From NCBI GenBank assembly GCA_008694505.1, contig VZDJ01000219.1, positions 13,210,547 through 13,274,546 of the forward strand: a stretch of 64,000 nucleotides of DNA, in the 5' to 3' direction. Under the pieces are notes generated by a model. It was not told the DNA's origin. It did no database searches and saw only the letters and a list, made by a program, of their open reading frames with translations. The stretch is from Cyanoderma ruficeps. Lineage: Eukaryota > Chordata > Aves > Passeriformes > Timaliidae. Each line of letters starts with the position of its first letter. The first letter of the stretch is position 1. The position numbers were made by a program, and so were the translations under genes. Below are positions 24,381 to 37,800 of the stretch, in pieces.

Positions 24381-27300
24381 AGCCATTTGCTAAATATTCT
24401 GGTGTGATAACAGCCATAGGTGTGCTTATCTCCATATAGAGGAGAGAGGGAGGCAGCATCCTGCAGGGGAGAGCACAGGGCTGGAGATATCTCTGATCCA
24501 AATGCCACATTCCTCCTGGTTCCTGTGCCCAGGGGGGAAATGCTAAACGGCCCTCTGACTTGAGAAAGCAAAAATCCTATTTTTAAATGAACAGTGAAGG
24601 CTTCAGGAAATTGCATAACTGCAGGAATACAGCTTGGTGGATAAATACCTGACAGGGAGAGAAAAGAAGGCAAAGTCAGGATCTTCCCAGTGTTATCCAG
24701 GGAATGCACAAGGGGCAACGAGCACAGTGAATTACAGGAAACTTTATTTAAACACAAGAAAAAAAGTTGCTTTATTCTGAGAGAGGTTTGAACAAAAGAA
24801 CAAGTGGAGTGTCAATCCCCATATGGAGGATCCCTGTTAACTTTGGGAATGCTACACACTCATCCAGTCAAGGAGAAAATAACATTACGTGTATCCTTTA
24901 ACGAATTTCAGTTGATTTATATAATCTGGATATTGAGGTTTTATTATGTATTAGTGAGCCCAGAAAGGTCAGTAAAACCCCAAAGATTAAGCTCTCTTAG
25001 CAAACCAGTTGCTACCCTGAAATGAAAATACGTTGAAGGAAATCATGGCCTGTGTAGCAGTGATGAATGAACAGGAGAGGCCAAATCTGAAGGGAAGTGC
25101 AGCTAGGAATCATTCAGTCTTCAAATGCAACCACATTTTCTATTGTGCATCACGTTGCACCCAGCCAATAACAATAAATCAGGAGCTCACTTCCCTCCTT
25201 CTGCCATGGATTTTCTGAGGTGGGACCACTCTCTTCCCTTCCCCAAGGGGAGGGAAATCTCAAATTGATCAAAGCATGACTGCTGCTGGAAGCACGAGGT
25301 TGCATTTGACAGTGATGAGATATTTATCCAGCTTCAAGAATGGATTGATTGATAGATACAGTTATTCTGAGACCACAATTTGGCTTCCAATTTGTTTCAA
25401 AATAGAGGGGATCAGGCAGGTGCAACCCTGGAAGCTGAGGACAGGCATCACTTCCAAAGGTGGCCTTCTTTAATATCACCAAAAATAAATGGATGCACCT
25501 CACTTGTGGCACCCAGGGTTTCAGCAGAATGTTGGTGTTCTGGGAGATCCTCTAGGAGAGGGAAGCGAGAGCAGGCCGAGCATTTCAGTGGGATTCAAGG
25601 AGCAAGGGCTCGATTCCCAGCCCAGCCCCCAGCTGCCTGTGAGTCCCTGGGAAGCTGTTCCAGCCAGCAGAGGCTGCAGGCTCTGGGCCAAAAAATACCA
25701 GGACAATATGCCTGAAATAGAGAGGGAGGCACTCGGAGGTCACAGTCCCAGGCAAGCAGGGCAGGAGGGGAGAGATGATCCCGTGCAGCACCTGAAATCA
25801 GTCTGAGGAAAGATGGGAGAGGAGCTCTCACAAAAGTCTTCAGCCTGATGCTGATCTGGATCAAGATAAAAACACCTCTCCCTGAGGACAGGTGCAGTCT
25901 TCAGGGAAGGGAGCACACGTTCTCCATGCAAATATTGCAAATATATTTGGCCAGCAAACAGCTTCCAGTGCTGTCACAGCTCTGCTGGTACAGGGACACG
26001 GCCACACCTTCAGCTGGACGTACCCTGGGGGACAGAATAAATGCTGAAGACCCAGGAATCAGGCAGCTCTGGGCAGCAAAGGTGGAGAGTGTGAGTTTGG
26101 GGAGGCCTCAGGCAAAGGCTTGGGATGGGTGGATGTCTGAGTCTCACGCCAGGAGTGAGATATCTTTCGTTACATTGGAAACCATCACTTCATAAAATTT
26201 TATATTCTCCCCACACACGTAGAACTGAGAGCTCTTGCATGGTGCTGTTCCTGGATAACCCAAATGTCACCTCCATAGCTCCTTGTGGGCTGCAGTTCCA
26301 CCTCAGACTCACTGAAAGTGTAGCTGCTTCATTAAAAAAATATATATAAAAAATGAAACCCTCAATGTTTGTGACAATCACATCGGCTTTAATGTCTTCC
26401 AGGTTCTTGGCTGGGATGACACATCCCAATAAAACAGCAAAAGAAAATGTCCTCTTTCATACAAACTCGACTTTTGTTTTCCACAAAGCTTTTCCAAGTC
26501 CTGGACACACGGTCATAGTAAATTCAACCTTTCTGACTTTACCTCTCTGGTCCAGCAATAACTGGGAGAGGAGATTGAAGCAGAGTTTAAAACCACGTCA
26601 CCACCAAGCATCTTTGGAGAAAGACAGAGGGAGCATCCAGAAGGGATTTGATCTCTAACCGACCAAGTAGTGTTACGGAAATAAAATCTGAAGTCCTAGA
26701 ACTTTGTGAATTTGAATAAGTGGCGAGTTTTGGCCAAGGAAAGCAGCGAAGGTGAAAGCTGGACTTCAAAACAAATATTTTCCTGCATTCCTAAAAGGCC
26801 TTTAGTTTAAAAAAAGCATTTGTAATAAAACCTAAAACAAGTTTTAAAAACTTCAGAAGCCAAGGGCACAAACAAGTTCCAAGACAGTGAGAAGAGCTCT
26901 ATCATTGCATAAACTGTGGGGAGAAAAAAAAACCCATTAAATTGAGGACATTGGTCAAAAAGTAAAGCATGAAATCAGAGTGAGGTTTGTTTGTTTATTT
27001 GTTTTTAAAAGGGCCCACACATTCTAAAAAAGGGTTTTGGTTGGGGCCCCCTCTTTTTATGTCTGCCTTTTCCTCCAGCTACTTTGTGCCACTGATTATT
27101 CTGGAAGAAATTCTCACCTCCCTGAACTACAGCACTTTTCTGAAGTTACGCAACATAGGAAGCAAAAGCTCAGTGATTGAGAATATTGAAGAATGTCCCT
27201 TGCATCAGCCAGTCCATCTGTGAAGTTTTGTTCATTATGTAGATTGCACCACTGACATATGGGAGAGACATTTCTGTGGAAGCCCGAATGAAAGAAGTTA

Positions 27301-27918
27301 GAAATGTTTTATTTCTCAATTAAAAATATCACATGGAGAACTTCATGATTTTACAGGGGCTCCTAATATGTTTTGCCTTTATCCTTTTGTATCCCCCTCC
27401 TTTTATTTGATTTTTCTTTTCCCCCCTCAATATGTAGACTAATGACAGTGATAAAACAACTCATATAAGATGTGACTCACACAGCCCTTAAGAGAACAAT
27501 ACAGCACTACCCTCAGACAGGGAAAGAGCCCAGCTCTCAGCAGGCAATAACTCCAGGCCTGGGGATCATTCCCACGGATGCTTAGATATCGAGCTTAATT
27601 GAAGGTTAGGTAAGTCTAATTTTAGCCTCATTTCGTGCCCACACATCCAGGTCCAAACCCTTGTTCTGGGAAACTGCAGATTAAAATGGATTGCTTTGTG
27701 TTTTCAATTTGCATGCAGAGCATTTGGGGGGGAAACCAAGCCCTGGTGTTTTCGAGCAAATTCTGGCCCTGGGTGTGGCTGCCCAATGGCTTCGGTGTGG
27801 AATTTGCCCAGAGATATCAGGCAGGATGCAACTCATTCAGCTCACAGGAGAGGAACACGAACCACAAGTGCATTCATGGACTGAGACTGATGCCTGAAGT
27901 TTTATCTTTCATGTATTT
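24381..27918. other. Noncoding unique sequence
   Basis: No exon or recognisable repeat is seen. AT-rich stretches at 24880-25030, 26330-26360 and 27300-27480 alternate with GC-richer ones (25540-25760). Small open frames on both strands around 25380-25940 have no domain. Confidence 0.5.
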
Positions 27919-28321
27919 CATGTTTTGTGCTGCCCAGGGGTGCAGCTCTGAGCTCACAGTCAGTGTCACTCAGCTCTGCACACAGCAGGGACACAAAACA
28001 AATCCTTTTCCTGCTGAAGATCAGGGACAACTTTCAGGCCCAAAAACACAGACAAGGGAGGAACAAGAAGGATGGGACCTCACAACCTGAAGCTGGAACT
28101 GGACAATTAAACCCCAATATGCAAATGGACCAAAACTTATAAAAATGTGAGACCTCATGACCATGTGTCCATTCCGTGACCATTTTGGGTCCACCTTGGG
28201 TGTAGCCCTGGCCAGGCTCTTGTCCTGCCCAAGGTGTACCCTAAAGGCCTTTTAATAAATCTCTCCTTTTTTCTCCAGCTCTGTCCAGTCCCTTTTCCAG
28301 CTCAGCCTTCCCAAGGCAACA
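27919..28321 (+). mobile_element. Solo LTR of an endogenous retrovirus
   Basis: The order of signals fits a retroviral LTR read forward. The U3-like part is A/C-rich, with TATAAAA at 28138-28144. A pyrimidine- and G-rich R region follows (GTGTCCATTCCGTGACCATT, GGGTCCACCTTGGGTGTAGC). A polyadenylation signal AATAAA lies at 28254-28259, and a U5-like stretch ends in CCAAGGCAACA at about 28321. No gag, pol or env lies beside it, so it is probably a solo LTR left by recombination. The 5' edge is a guess at a TGTT start, and I could not find a convincing target-site duplication. The family is inferred from the bird-typical R-U5 wording. Confidence 0.7.
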
Positions 28322-28784
28322 AGACACAGCAGCTTGGCCTTGTTGAAATGAGGATCAAAACAGGCACTTAGGAAGGAATAAAACCCAACTCAGAGCTCTC
28401 ACAGCAGTGCTAAGAAGGTGTCCAGTCTTATCCAGGCCATGTCCCTGTCCTGTCACAGCTGTTCCAGTGCACTGGGCCATCTCCCACCTCAACACCAGCT
28501 GGATCACCCAGTGCCAAGGGCTTGTGATCATTCCCGTGGTGACAGAGGAAGGAGAGTCCAGGCACCCCAGACCCTGAGAGTCTCCTTTGGTGTGGATCCA
28601 GCCCCCCAGCCTTTGGCTGCTCCTCCAGCACTGCCCCTGCAGCCCACTGGAGTGAGGTGCCAGGGCACCTGCTGGTTGCTTTTCCCCCTGAGGAATCCAT
28701 GGGGAAGTTTCTTGGTGCATGATTGTGGAAAGACGAGCGTAAAATTGTTCTGGGGAGTAGAAGATGAAGAAAAGCAAGAAATGG
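28322..28784. other. Noncoding sequence between LTR and CR1
   Basis: GC-richer sequence with overlapping open frames on both strands (for example 28355-28777 antisense), none with a domain. No repeat is recognised until the CR1 begins. Confidence 0.45.
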
Positions 28785-29163
28785 AGTTTATGGGGACAGG
28801 CTGAGAAAGTTGGGGCTGGTCAGCCTGGAGAAGGTGGTGTTGAGGCCTCACAGCCCATTCCTGTGCCTGAAGGGGCTACAAGGAAGTGGGAGAGGGAACT
28901 TCTTCATGGACTGGAGTGACAGAACGAGGGGAAGGGGTTCACACTGACAGAGGGGGACAACAGGTTAAATGTTAGGAAGAATTTTCTCCCTGTGAGGGAG
29001 GGTGGTGAGGCCCTGGCACATGTTGCCTGAAAATCTTCAAGGCCAGGTTGGATGGGGCTTGGAGCACCCTGCCCTAGTGGGAGGTGTCCCTGCGCATGGC
29101 AGGGGGTGGAACTGGGTGAAATTCAAGGTCCTTCCAACACAAACCACTCTGTAGCTCTATGCA
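28785..29163 (+). mobile_element. CR1 LINE, 5'-truncated 3' end
   Basis: Forward CR1 starting near GACAGGCTGAGAAAGTTGGG and running through CAGCCTGGAGAAGGTGG, TGTTAGGAAGAATTTTCTCC, CTGTGAGGGAGGGTGGTGAG, GGCCAGGTTGGATGGGGCTT and AGTGGGAGGTGTCCCTGCG. It ends at CTGTAGCTCTATGC. It is diverged and inactive. Confidence 0.95.
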
Positions 29164-32100
29164 AGTTTAATACAGTAAAAAGCCAATCAGAATTACAGCC
29201 AGTGTTCCAAAGCCTCTCCTGTGCCTACAGCCATGGGATGACAGCTCCCTGCCATTCCCCTGGACTCCCATCCCAGCTGTTGAACCCCCCACTTGCTGTC
29301 CTCATCTCCTGTGACACGCAGAGCACATGCCAAAGGTCCCACATCACAAAAGACTTCAACCTATGCCTGGCCTGAGCCTCCCCTGCTCAGCTGTCGCAGC
29401 CACGGCTCCTTGTGAGGCAAACGATGGATTTCTTTCCAGAAACGTTGTATTTCACACAGTTTCCACAAGGCCATTCATCACCCTCTCAGGCAGAAGCGAC
29501 TGTGTTGAGAGGACAAACCCAACTTTTCTGCACATGTGTTTACCCAGCTAATGAGAAATGAGGAATGTCTGGCTGTATGCAAAGTCAAATTCCTCCAGAG
29601 ATCAAGTATGCTCAGATCTGGCCACGAGAGCAACTAATAATATGCAAGTGCTAGGAACTATTTACAGGCTTAACCCAACTGCAGTGCAGTCAATGGTTTA
29701 ACTCTCCCTGCCTTCAAAGGGAGAGGGATTTGGCCTTGGCACATGCTCGAGGCACAGCTCCCTGCCAGGCTGGCTCATCTCCCTGCCACCAGTTTAGGAG
29801 CTGTGGCCCGAACAGGAGAAATCCCCAAATCACATCATTTACCCTTTACAGCACACCCCGATCCCCTGCCTTCCCCCTCTCTAAATGCCTTGGTTTCAAA
29901 CAGAGGTGCTGAATTCTGTATTTTGTGTACACCTCAGGAGGAGCAGAAGGGCTGAAAACAGCGAATCCTTCCTGGACCAACAGGTGGAGGTTGTGTCTCC
30001 ATCCCTTTGTTAACCAGGCAGAAGTCAGGCCACAGCCTCCTGTGAGCTCCTGCTGCCCAGACCCTGCTGTAAAGAGCAGCACCACACACCCCTGCAGCTC
30101 TGTTCCCTCAGAAGATGCCAATAGATGCCTTTCCACCTCGCCAGCACGAGCTCTTTCTACACAAGAACGGATTTAACTTGGCAGTGGGAGCACAGGAATG
30201 GCATCCAGAGCTCCTGAGCCTTGCCAGCCATTTGTCCCATTTGTTCAACCATCTTGCACAAGCCACTTAATCCAATTTTACTCCTTTTTTTTTTTTTTTT
30301 CTTCAAGCCGGTTACCTGAAATAGGGCCTGATCCAATCCCCAGAGAGCCAAATGAGAAGTTTCCAGTCCACTTCAATGGTGCCCATGGGCTCCTAGGCCT
30401 CTGTGGCTATATTTAGGCACTTAAATATAGTAGTCTGGGCTTCAGAGATTATTGAGGGACCACAGCTGCCACTGATCTCAGAGGGAAGAAGAGGAACAAA
30501 TCTCTGGTTGAAAACCTTTCTCAGCTGCAGACTGGGAAGGCACAATGAGGGAAATATCACTGTATTCTTGCTGTGATATGGATTCCTCCTGACACGGATG
30601 CTGTGACCCAAATCAGACCAGAGCTGCAGGAATTCTGCTGGGATGACACAGCACAGCTCTGTCTGTGCTCCTTCCCACAGACTCAAGCACTAAAGGTTGC
30701 AATTCCCTGCAAAAACTCCGCTTGAATTCTCCAATCTGTGGCCGTTGTGAAGGTTGAGGAAACTCCACACGGGCAAACCGAGCAAATCGTTGGAGAAATG
30801 GAGGAAATTCCTTTCTCCAAAAACCACTGTGACCAGTTTCTGCCCAGTTCCACTGGTGCTGAGGACAATATCCTGCTTTTAACAGAGTTAGCAGGAAAGT
30901 GAGGGGCACAGGGCTGGGATTGCTCCAGTGCCACGAAAACCAGCACAGCAGAAAAGAAGGCAGAGGTAAAACAAGAGACAGAGCTCAAACTGCTTTAATT
31001 TGTCCTAATCTCTAAAGCAGAAGTAACGTGGATCCTTTGTCCATGTTCTCGCTCATCCTCTCATTTCTGACATTGGGAAATACACAGTAAATGGTTTTAG
31101 TTTAGGTTTTAAGTTACCTCAGCTTCCATATAAACTGCTTTTACTACATTTTGGGGACTTGGAAGGGGCATAATTCACCCTCTGTTTGTGCATTGAGTGG
31201 GCCCTAAACATTAAAAAAAAATAAATCAGAAAAAAACTTTTATTGTTTACTATCTTCCTGTGAAGTTTCCATTTGGGTTCATCCCAGATTTGCAGTTCAC
31301 ATTGTGCCACCCCAAAACTTGTCACAGAACCAGAGGTACAAAGAGGCTGGAATGAATCTACAAAACCAGGATCCAAACTACTCCTGTGCTTATCCTCCTT
31401 CACCTGCAAGGCCCAGGTTCAAAGGACGCCCCATTTTCCAACACAGAAAACAAATCAGCTGAACTCCATCTAAAAGAGGAATAAGCTGCATTTTGCAAGT
31501 AACACATGGAATACAAATACGGTGTAGTAGTAATAATTTTGTCAGGTTTTGTAGCTGTGTGCACAGTGCATTTCTATAGAAAACTGTGTCTGTTATCTGG
31601 TGATGTCACTTTTTCAAGAGGACTCTGGACACTACAAATTTTCTTTCCAACTGCATAATATAAAATATTCCAATTCTGGCATTTAAGGTAAAAGGGGAAG
31701 ACAACAAAAATCTGATTAGAAATAAATCGCAACACATTCCCTCCTGAAACAACATTTGGAAGTTGATGGCCATTAGGCCAAAGTGAGAGCCTGATTTTTC
31801 ATTTACACATAATAACTAATTATCATACATATCAAGATCATTTAGCACTTCTTCTGTGCATTTCTCCCCCCACTAAAAACCAGGCCAGGGAGAGACATAC
31901 ACAAACCAAATCCTGAGAAAAAAAGCCCGAGCAGCTCTCAAGGGCAGAGTGAAAGCCTGGACTTGTAAAAATGCTTGGGCACCAGTCCAAGCACAAGGCC
32001 CAGTCTCTACAACAACTACAACAAGGAGAGCAGGATCTCATCCCACACCAGCCTTGAGGGGACAGTGAGGATCTGCAGGACTGGTGGTCCCAGAGTGTTT

Positions 32101-32360
32101 AACACCAGCAGGTGTGAGGAGCAGCCTCCTCCAAGGAATGTGGGAATGCTGCCCAGGAACCCACTGCCAGCTCCATGGAGATGGGAGGAGAAAGGTAACC
32201 CAGACACAGACCAGTAAACTCAGCTTATTTTTAAACCTGCCCTGCACTAACTGGGAGCTGAGGTGCAGCAGGCAGGGCTGGGTGGCACTGGGGGCTTGTG
32301 GCACTTGGGTCTGCTTTGCTTCATCCCTTCACACCAGCCAAAAGACACTTTATGATTGTT
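29164..32360. other. Noncoding unique sequence
   Basis: No exon is supported. About 29540-29700 is CNE-like (CTGGCTGTATGCAAAGTC, AACTAATAATATGCAAGTGC, which hold octamer-like ATGCAAA/ATGCAAG words). A poly-T run lies at 30284-30300. A decayed ancient repeat lies at 30315-30415 (listed separately). About 31480-31850 is AT-rich without a named feature. Confidence 0.5.
30315..30415. repeat. Remnant of an ancient amniote dispersed repeat
   Basis: The words AATAGGGCCTGATCCAATCC and CACTTCAATGGTGCCCATGG match the wording 'GGGCCTGATCCAA ... CCATTGAAGTCAATGG', which is common in old repeats of birds, crocodiles and turtles. The class assignment is from memory. Confidence 0.45.
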
Positions 32361-32508
32361 AATTTATTTTTTTTATTATTATTACCAACTTTGAGACAAA
32401 TGGATCAGCTGTTTTCTAAAGGAAGAAGCCAAAACTGCATTTAACAGTAAAGTTAGAACTTTGCTGCACTGCTCAGGAGAAATGAGGGGTGAGCTGTGCT
32501 GGCAGGAG
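32361..32508 (+). repeat. Left arm of a 150-bp inverted duplication
   Basis: This segment is the near-exact reverse complement of 34734-34882. In the core of about 115 bp I count three substitutions and one short indel next to AAATGGATCAGCTG. The outer AT-rich part (32361-32392) is aligned less well. Beyond both ends the arms lose similarity. It matches no transposon I recognise. Confidence 0.9.
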
Positions 32509-34733
32509 GCAGCTGAAATGGCTGAAAAAAATGCTGAAATCAAGACAGGAATCATCAGCACAACCCAGCAAAGCCAGCTTCACTCAGGGGAGGGATAAAG
32601 GCACATTGTTCCACGCCACGGCCCCACCTGGCCATGAGTGATGGATGTTCTAAACCCTGAGCTGCACAGCAGAGCAAAGGGCCACACACAGCCAGGCCTG
32701 GTAACCTCTGTGCCCAAAATACCCAGCCACTCACTTCCTTGGGAGTTTATTTTTCCCTCAGGAGAATTATCTGATTTCTGTGAATCCTCCTCATTTTTCC
32801 ACTCCAGTTCCCAGATTGTGCAACTTCCCTGCTGCACCTCCTTTTACAAACCAGAGAGGACCAAAATTACCAGGGGCAGGGCAGACATCGGTTTCCTCAT
32901 GTGCCCCTTTTGAAGTTGTGGCTGGTGCTCCTCTGGGTGAGTGAATTGATGCTCTTGGCTGAGTGTTCTGTGCAGCAGATCAGGACACATCTGTCAAACG
33001 TCCCCAGGCAGATGACAGGAGTGGCAGAGCTGCAGGAACAAGAGAGGAGACGAGGCAATGTCTGTGCTCAGCCTCCTCCAGCCTTCCCTCCCCTCTCCAC
33101 CTCCCCTCCAACCCCTCTGGCAGCACCGAGGGCTCCGTGGCCACTCCAGAGAGCACATCCAGCTCAGTTCCGAGGGATTTGGTGCTCTTGGGGCATGGGC
33201 AATGCTCAGTTCCTCTCCGCCACAATCCTGGCCAGTCTCCAGGTTTTTCCCCACGCTCCAACCCCAGGAAAGGATGCTCAGGAATCTTCCCTGTCTGACC
33301 CGGGATCCCTCAAAAGGTTTGGAGAGCAAAACTTCTTTTGCAGAGAGTCTAACACCAGTTGGAGAGTCCTGGGAATGTCATTTTCCCACACTCTGAGCTC
33401 CATCCAACCCACTGGCATCACCTGTCCCAATAAAAGCAAAAGAAACAATTAAAAAAAATCCACATTTTTCCAAGGAAGAGGGATTTTATTTTTTTTTCCC
33501 CCTGTGGGCAGAGGGTCTCCATGAGGCAAGTGGAAAGTTACTGGGAGTTTTTCTGTCCCAGTGTTACGCCACAGAGCAGGACTGCAATGTCCCAAAAAGA
33601 TTTAGATCTACACTGGTGCCACTGATGTCAGAACTGGGCTGGCATGTACAAATAAATACGAAGTATTTTGGTGCCGTGTCACAATGGCAGCAGTCTCTTT
33701 CCCAGATTTATCCCTGCGAAACGTTGCCCTGCAGTATCAGAGAGGACTTCTGTGCAATCCAGGAACTGGTGACAAGACTCCTTTAATTGCACTCAGAAAT
33801 ATATTTTTAGGAGTAAGATCAAGAAGTCAACGCAGGTTCCTCCTTGTTAAAAACTAAAATAAAATGTCTGGTGGGCTGGGAGCGAAGAAAAATGAAAGTA
33901 TTGATCAGCTCAACAGCTGGAAAAATGGTTACTAGTACAAATAAAAATTTTAAAACCCTGTTAATATTTTAAAGATTGTGTGGCTGGAGGAAAAAAAAAG
34001 TCAAATTTTTGTTTGTTACTGTTAGGAACTTACAGCTACTGGAGAATCAGGTTTCCATAGAAGAACTTATCTACTGTTTAATGCCATTAAAAGCCTGGAA
34101 AATCAGTTTTTTTAGATATTTAACCTTTTACTCACTGGAAACCTAATAAAGCTGTAAAGGAGATGTGACAGCTACGGCAGGGATTTTATTAATTTCAACA
34201 TCAAGAGGGATACGGGGAACTTTTAAAAGAGAAATCCACCCTTGTCCTTGACCCCAGAGAGCCTTTTGTTCCTCCCACTCAACAACAGGGAAGAGCAGGC
34301 TACAAGGAAAAATAGGGAGAGCTGGGAAATTGGGATATTTCAGCTCTGAGTGCCCCCATAAGTGTGTCAGGCAGGTGCTGAAATGTTCCTTCTCATCCCG
34401 AATGTCCAAACTAAGGGACAAAGCAGGCTTGGTTCTCACAGATAATCACTTTTCTTACCCAGCTAAAGCCAAGGAAAGCTGCAGATGCTCCCAAGCTCAG
34501 CTCAAGGACTTGGATCAAGGGTTTCGAAGGGCAGGTTCACAAAAATCAGAGGCCGCTTCTGAAAAGGGCTTCTGTTCCTCTGCAGTTCGCGCAGCAGCAC
34601 ATGAAATTTCCAGAGCATTTGTTTTTAGACTTTTAAGTCACCTTAAGCAGAACTAAATGTCAGTTTTAATAGATGACAAAAACCTCCTCTCAATTCCAGC
34701 GCCAGCAGTCAGAAGAACTGTGAAGCAGAACTG
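32509..34733. other. Spacer between the inverted arms
   Basis: A 2.2-kb stretch without a supported gene. The first half (32880-33430) is C-rich with overlapping open frames on both strands (183 codons forward at 32901-33452), none with a domain. The second half is AT-rich (33430-34170). No terminal repeat or transposase typical of a DNA transposon is visible in it. Confidence 0.5.
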
Positions 34734-34882
34734 CTCCTGCCAGCACAGCTCGCCCCTCATTTCTCCTGAGCAGTGCAGCAAAGTTCTGACTTTGCTGTTA
34801 AATGCAGTTTTGGCTTCTTCCTTTAGAAATGACAAGCAGCTGATCCATTTGTTTCGAAGCTGGTAATAGTAAAAAAGAAATT
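34734..34882 (-). repeat. Right arm of a 150-bp inverted duplication
   Basis: The reverse-complement partner of 32361-32508. Relative to the left arm it carries a few extra bases after CAGCTG (in reverse-complement reading) and has C at the three substituted positions where the left arm has T. Two of these C/T differences are not in CpG context. Confidence 0.9.
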
Positions 34883-37800
34883 TAAAAGCTGTAAACACAG
34901 CCTAGTGGTGCTGAATTCCCCCTTTCTTCGTTTCTTAAAGAAATCAGAGAGAATTTCTACAGAAAAATCACACTTTGAGAAAGTCCTTAACCTGCAGTGA
35001 AGTGCAAGCTGCTACTTTTTCCGGCTAAAATTCCAGTCCAGTCATAGAATCCAAGCAGAAGAGCCATCAGAAAACAACAGAGGCTTTAGTCCACGTCATC
35101 TGTGATTGATATTGATGATGATTATGCTAAAGCAGGAAACTAAGTAGAAGAATTTTTATAAATCCCAGTGTTGCAACCATTGTGCTGCTGCCTGAAAGTC
35201 ACTTCTCCTCACTTTTGAAGAGGGCAAATTTACTCTGGGCTCCATATCACAAAGAAATGAATGAAAAAAAGATGGAAGACTGATGCCAACCTCCCATGGA
35301 TCATTTCCAGATTCCAGCCTCCGTTTCACATTCTTCTGTCTTTGATCCTCACACGAGTTCAAAAGTATTTGTTTACATCAAGGTCATTCCAGCTGACTCA
35401 ATAATCCAGCAGGACAAAATGTTTGAAAGAAAACAAGTGGTTAAAGAAATCATTGAGGGGTTTGTTATCTGTTTGTGTCACGCCATAAAGCAGAAAATTA
35501 AATAAACCTTAAATACTGAAGGAAAAGACACGCATGAGAGATAAAGCCCAGGCAGCCAAAAGCACTGGGGTTCTGGACGACAATTTACAGCAGCAAATAA
35601 TCTTGAACTGTTTTACTTCTGCGTGGTTTCAGAGCAGGAGAAAGTCTAACTCTGCACCAGGCAGGCTTTAACCCTAAAAAAACCTGTTCAAAACCATGAG
35701 GCTCTTTCATCCTCCCTCACTTGATTTGTTTGTTTTGTTTTTTTGGTTTTTTGTTTTGTTCCTTTAGTTCTTTTCTGTGTGAATGAAGAAAAGTTTGCAG
35801 GTTGCTTTTCCCACTCCCCTTCCCATCATATTGCAGCTCTCTCATGGGCACAGACCTTCCACTTCAGCTGGAAAATGAGATGACAGGTAAAAATGACAAA
35901 TGTCCTGCAACAGCTTCCTTTCCACCGGGTTATCACCCTGCATAAACCAGGATAGACACAAGCAAATTGTGCCCCACTGCCAGTGAGGTTTTTGACTTGG
36001 AGGCAGCATTAATCCCACCAAGGAACAGTGACTTTCCAACCTTTATTTGGGAGCAGTTCTTCTCAGCATCCCTTGCACTACAGCAAAGACAGGAGAGCAA
36101 GAACGGGAGTGATTCAGTGCACGGTGTGATCTGCATTTATCCAGAGTTGAAAGAATCCAGAATTTCACAGCTCTGGGGGCTAAAGGGGTGAGCTCCCTTC
36201 TGTAGCACTGAGCACCTGGTGGGACTTGACTCTAATTTCAGGGAAATGCAGCTCTGTGTCTGCTGGGTTTGTGCACACATGCACACTCTTCTCCATCGTG
36301 GCGAGGAAAAAGATACAAACCCCCTCTGTTCCAAATCTGATCAGATTTCTCCAAGCTAGGGAAAGGGAAAATAGAGTGCAGGTTTGAGAGCTGAGAAACA
36401 ATTCAGGGATTCATCAGAAATGACACAGGTGCCACATAAAGGAGTTTTCTTCTTGGAATGATTGTTCAGCCAAAACTCCAGCTTTGTACAAAAAAACACC
36501 CCCTCCAGCGCCAGCTTTAACCCAGGATTATCAACCCTCCCTGCAGACTAAATTCTTTCCCTGTTTCTTATCCTCCAAGCCATATTCCTTCCACAATCCC
36601 CATCTCTTCACTGGTGTAACATTTCCCTAAAGTCAGGCTCATCCCCATGCCCCATTCCTGAGCCCAGTCCCAAAAGTCCCCCCGGTGCAGTGGGTGACTG
36701 GGAGTGCTCTGAACTGACCCTTATTCCTCCCACAGCCCCTGCTCAGCCCAGCTTTCACCTCTAGGGATCCCCATGCAGGTGTCCTCCCTTTTCCACCACA
36801 TCACTGAAACAACGGCATTTTCATGGTGAAATCACCCTTCTGCCTTCAGAGCTTTCTAGAACTGACAAAAAAACTCATCAACTGCCTCGAGCTCCTGATA
36901 GTGAATTGCCATTTCGTGTATCACAGTGCTTGAATAAAACGGGGAACCAGCACCTACAACTACCAAAACTTTTTATATCGATTCTTAAAAGCTGCTGAGG
37001 AAATTAACATGATATCCTGATCCAGGGGGAATGTTCCTTTAGGTCACACTGAAATCACCTTTGACCACCGGATTTACCCTCAGTTCTCCCATGCTGATAC
37101 CCTTCCCTCTATTTGATGGGCTCCAAGGACAGGAGTTATCCCCACTGAATGTTATTGAGCCCATTGCCCAGCCCTCCATCGGGCAGGAATTCAGCTCCTC
37201 AAGTGGCTTTGCAGGTCAGACTCGGGCAGGCACAGGAAAGCTCAGCTGGGGAACAGCAATCACTGGAATGTGTGAGATGTGGCAGCAGAGCAGCCTGCAA
37301 AGAGTGTGGCCACCCTGGCAGCACCTCCAGAACCTCCTGTGAGGTGGGGATTTAAACCCAGCCAGGTCTTGTGTCATCATCCATCCGTCTCCTTGGCTCT
37401 CCCTCTCCAGGAGCAAATGATGAATGTGACCTTCTTTGTTTGAGTTCTTGCAATGAAGCACTGTTTGCATAAGGCTCTTTTTTATTTATTTTTTTCCTGC
37501 GGCTTGTTGACTTTTATAAGACATTCATAAATTTGTTCTGAGTGCCAGTGAGATGCTTAATGGTGCTAAAGGGAAGGTATTAAGGATAGTCGACTCATGT
37601 CAGAACAAGCCACTTGAAAGTAGCTATAAATATTTGTCTGGATTTCATTTTGCTAACAAACAGCTTCTTTTCTTCTTCTCCTCCCATCGCCCCCCTTAAA
37701 GGGTTGATCTCATAAACAACAGAAGAATTTTCTCATTAATAAAAAAGCACATGTCTGGATTTGGGGTTTTTAATAGAAACTTTCCTATTGGGGACATTTG

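Noticed and set aside
33060..33340. C-rich stretch that might be an antisense CR1 interior
   Set aside because: I could not match it to CR1 wording with confidence.
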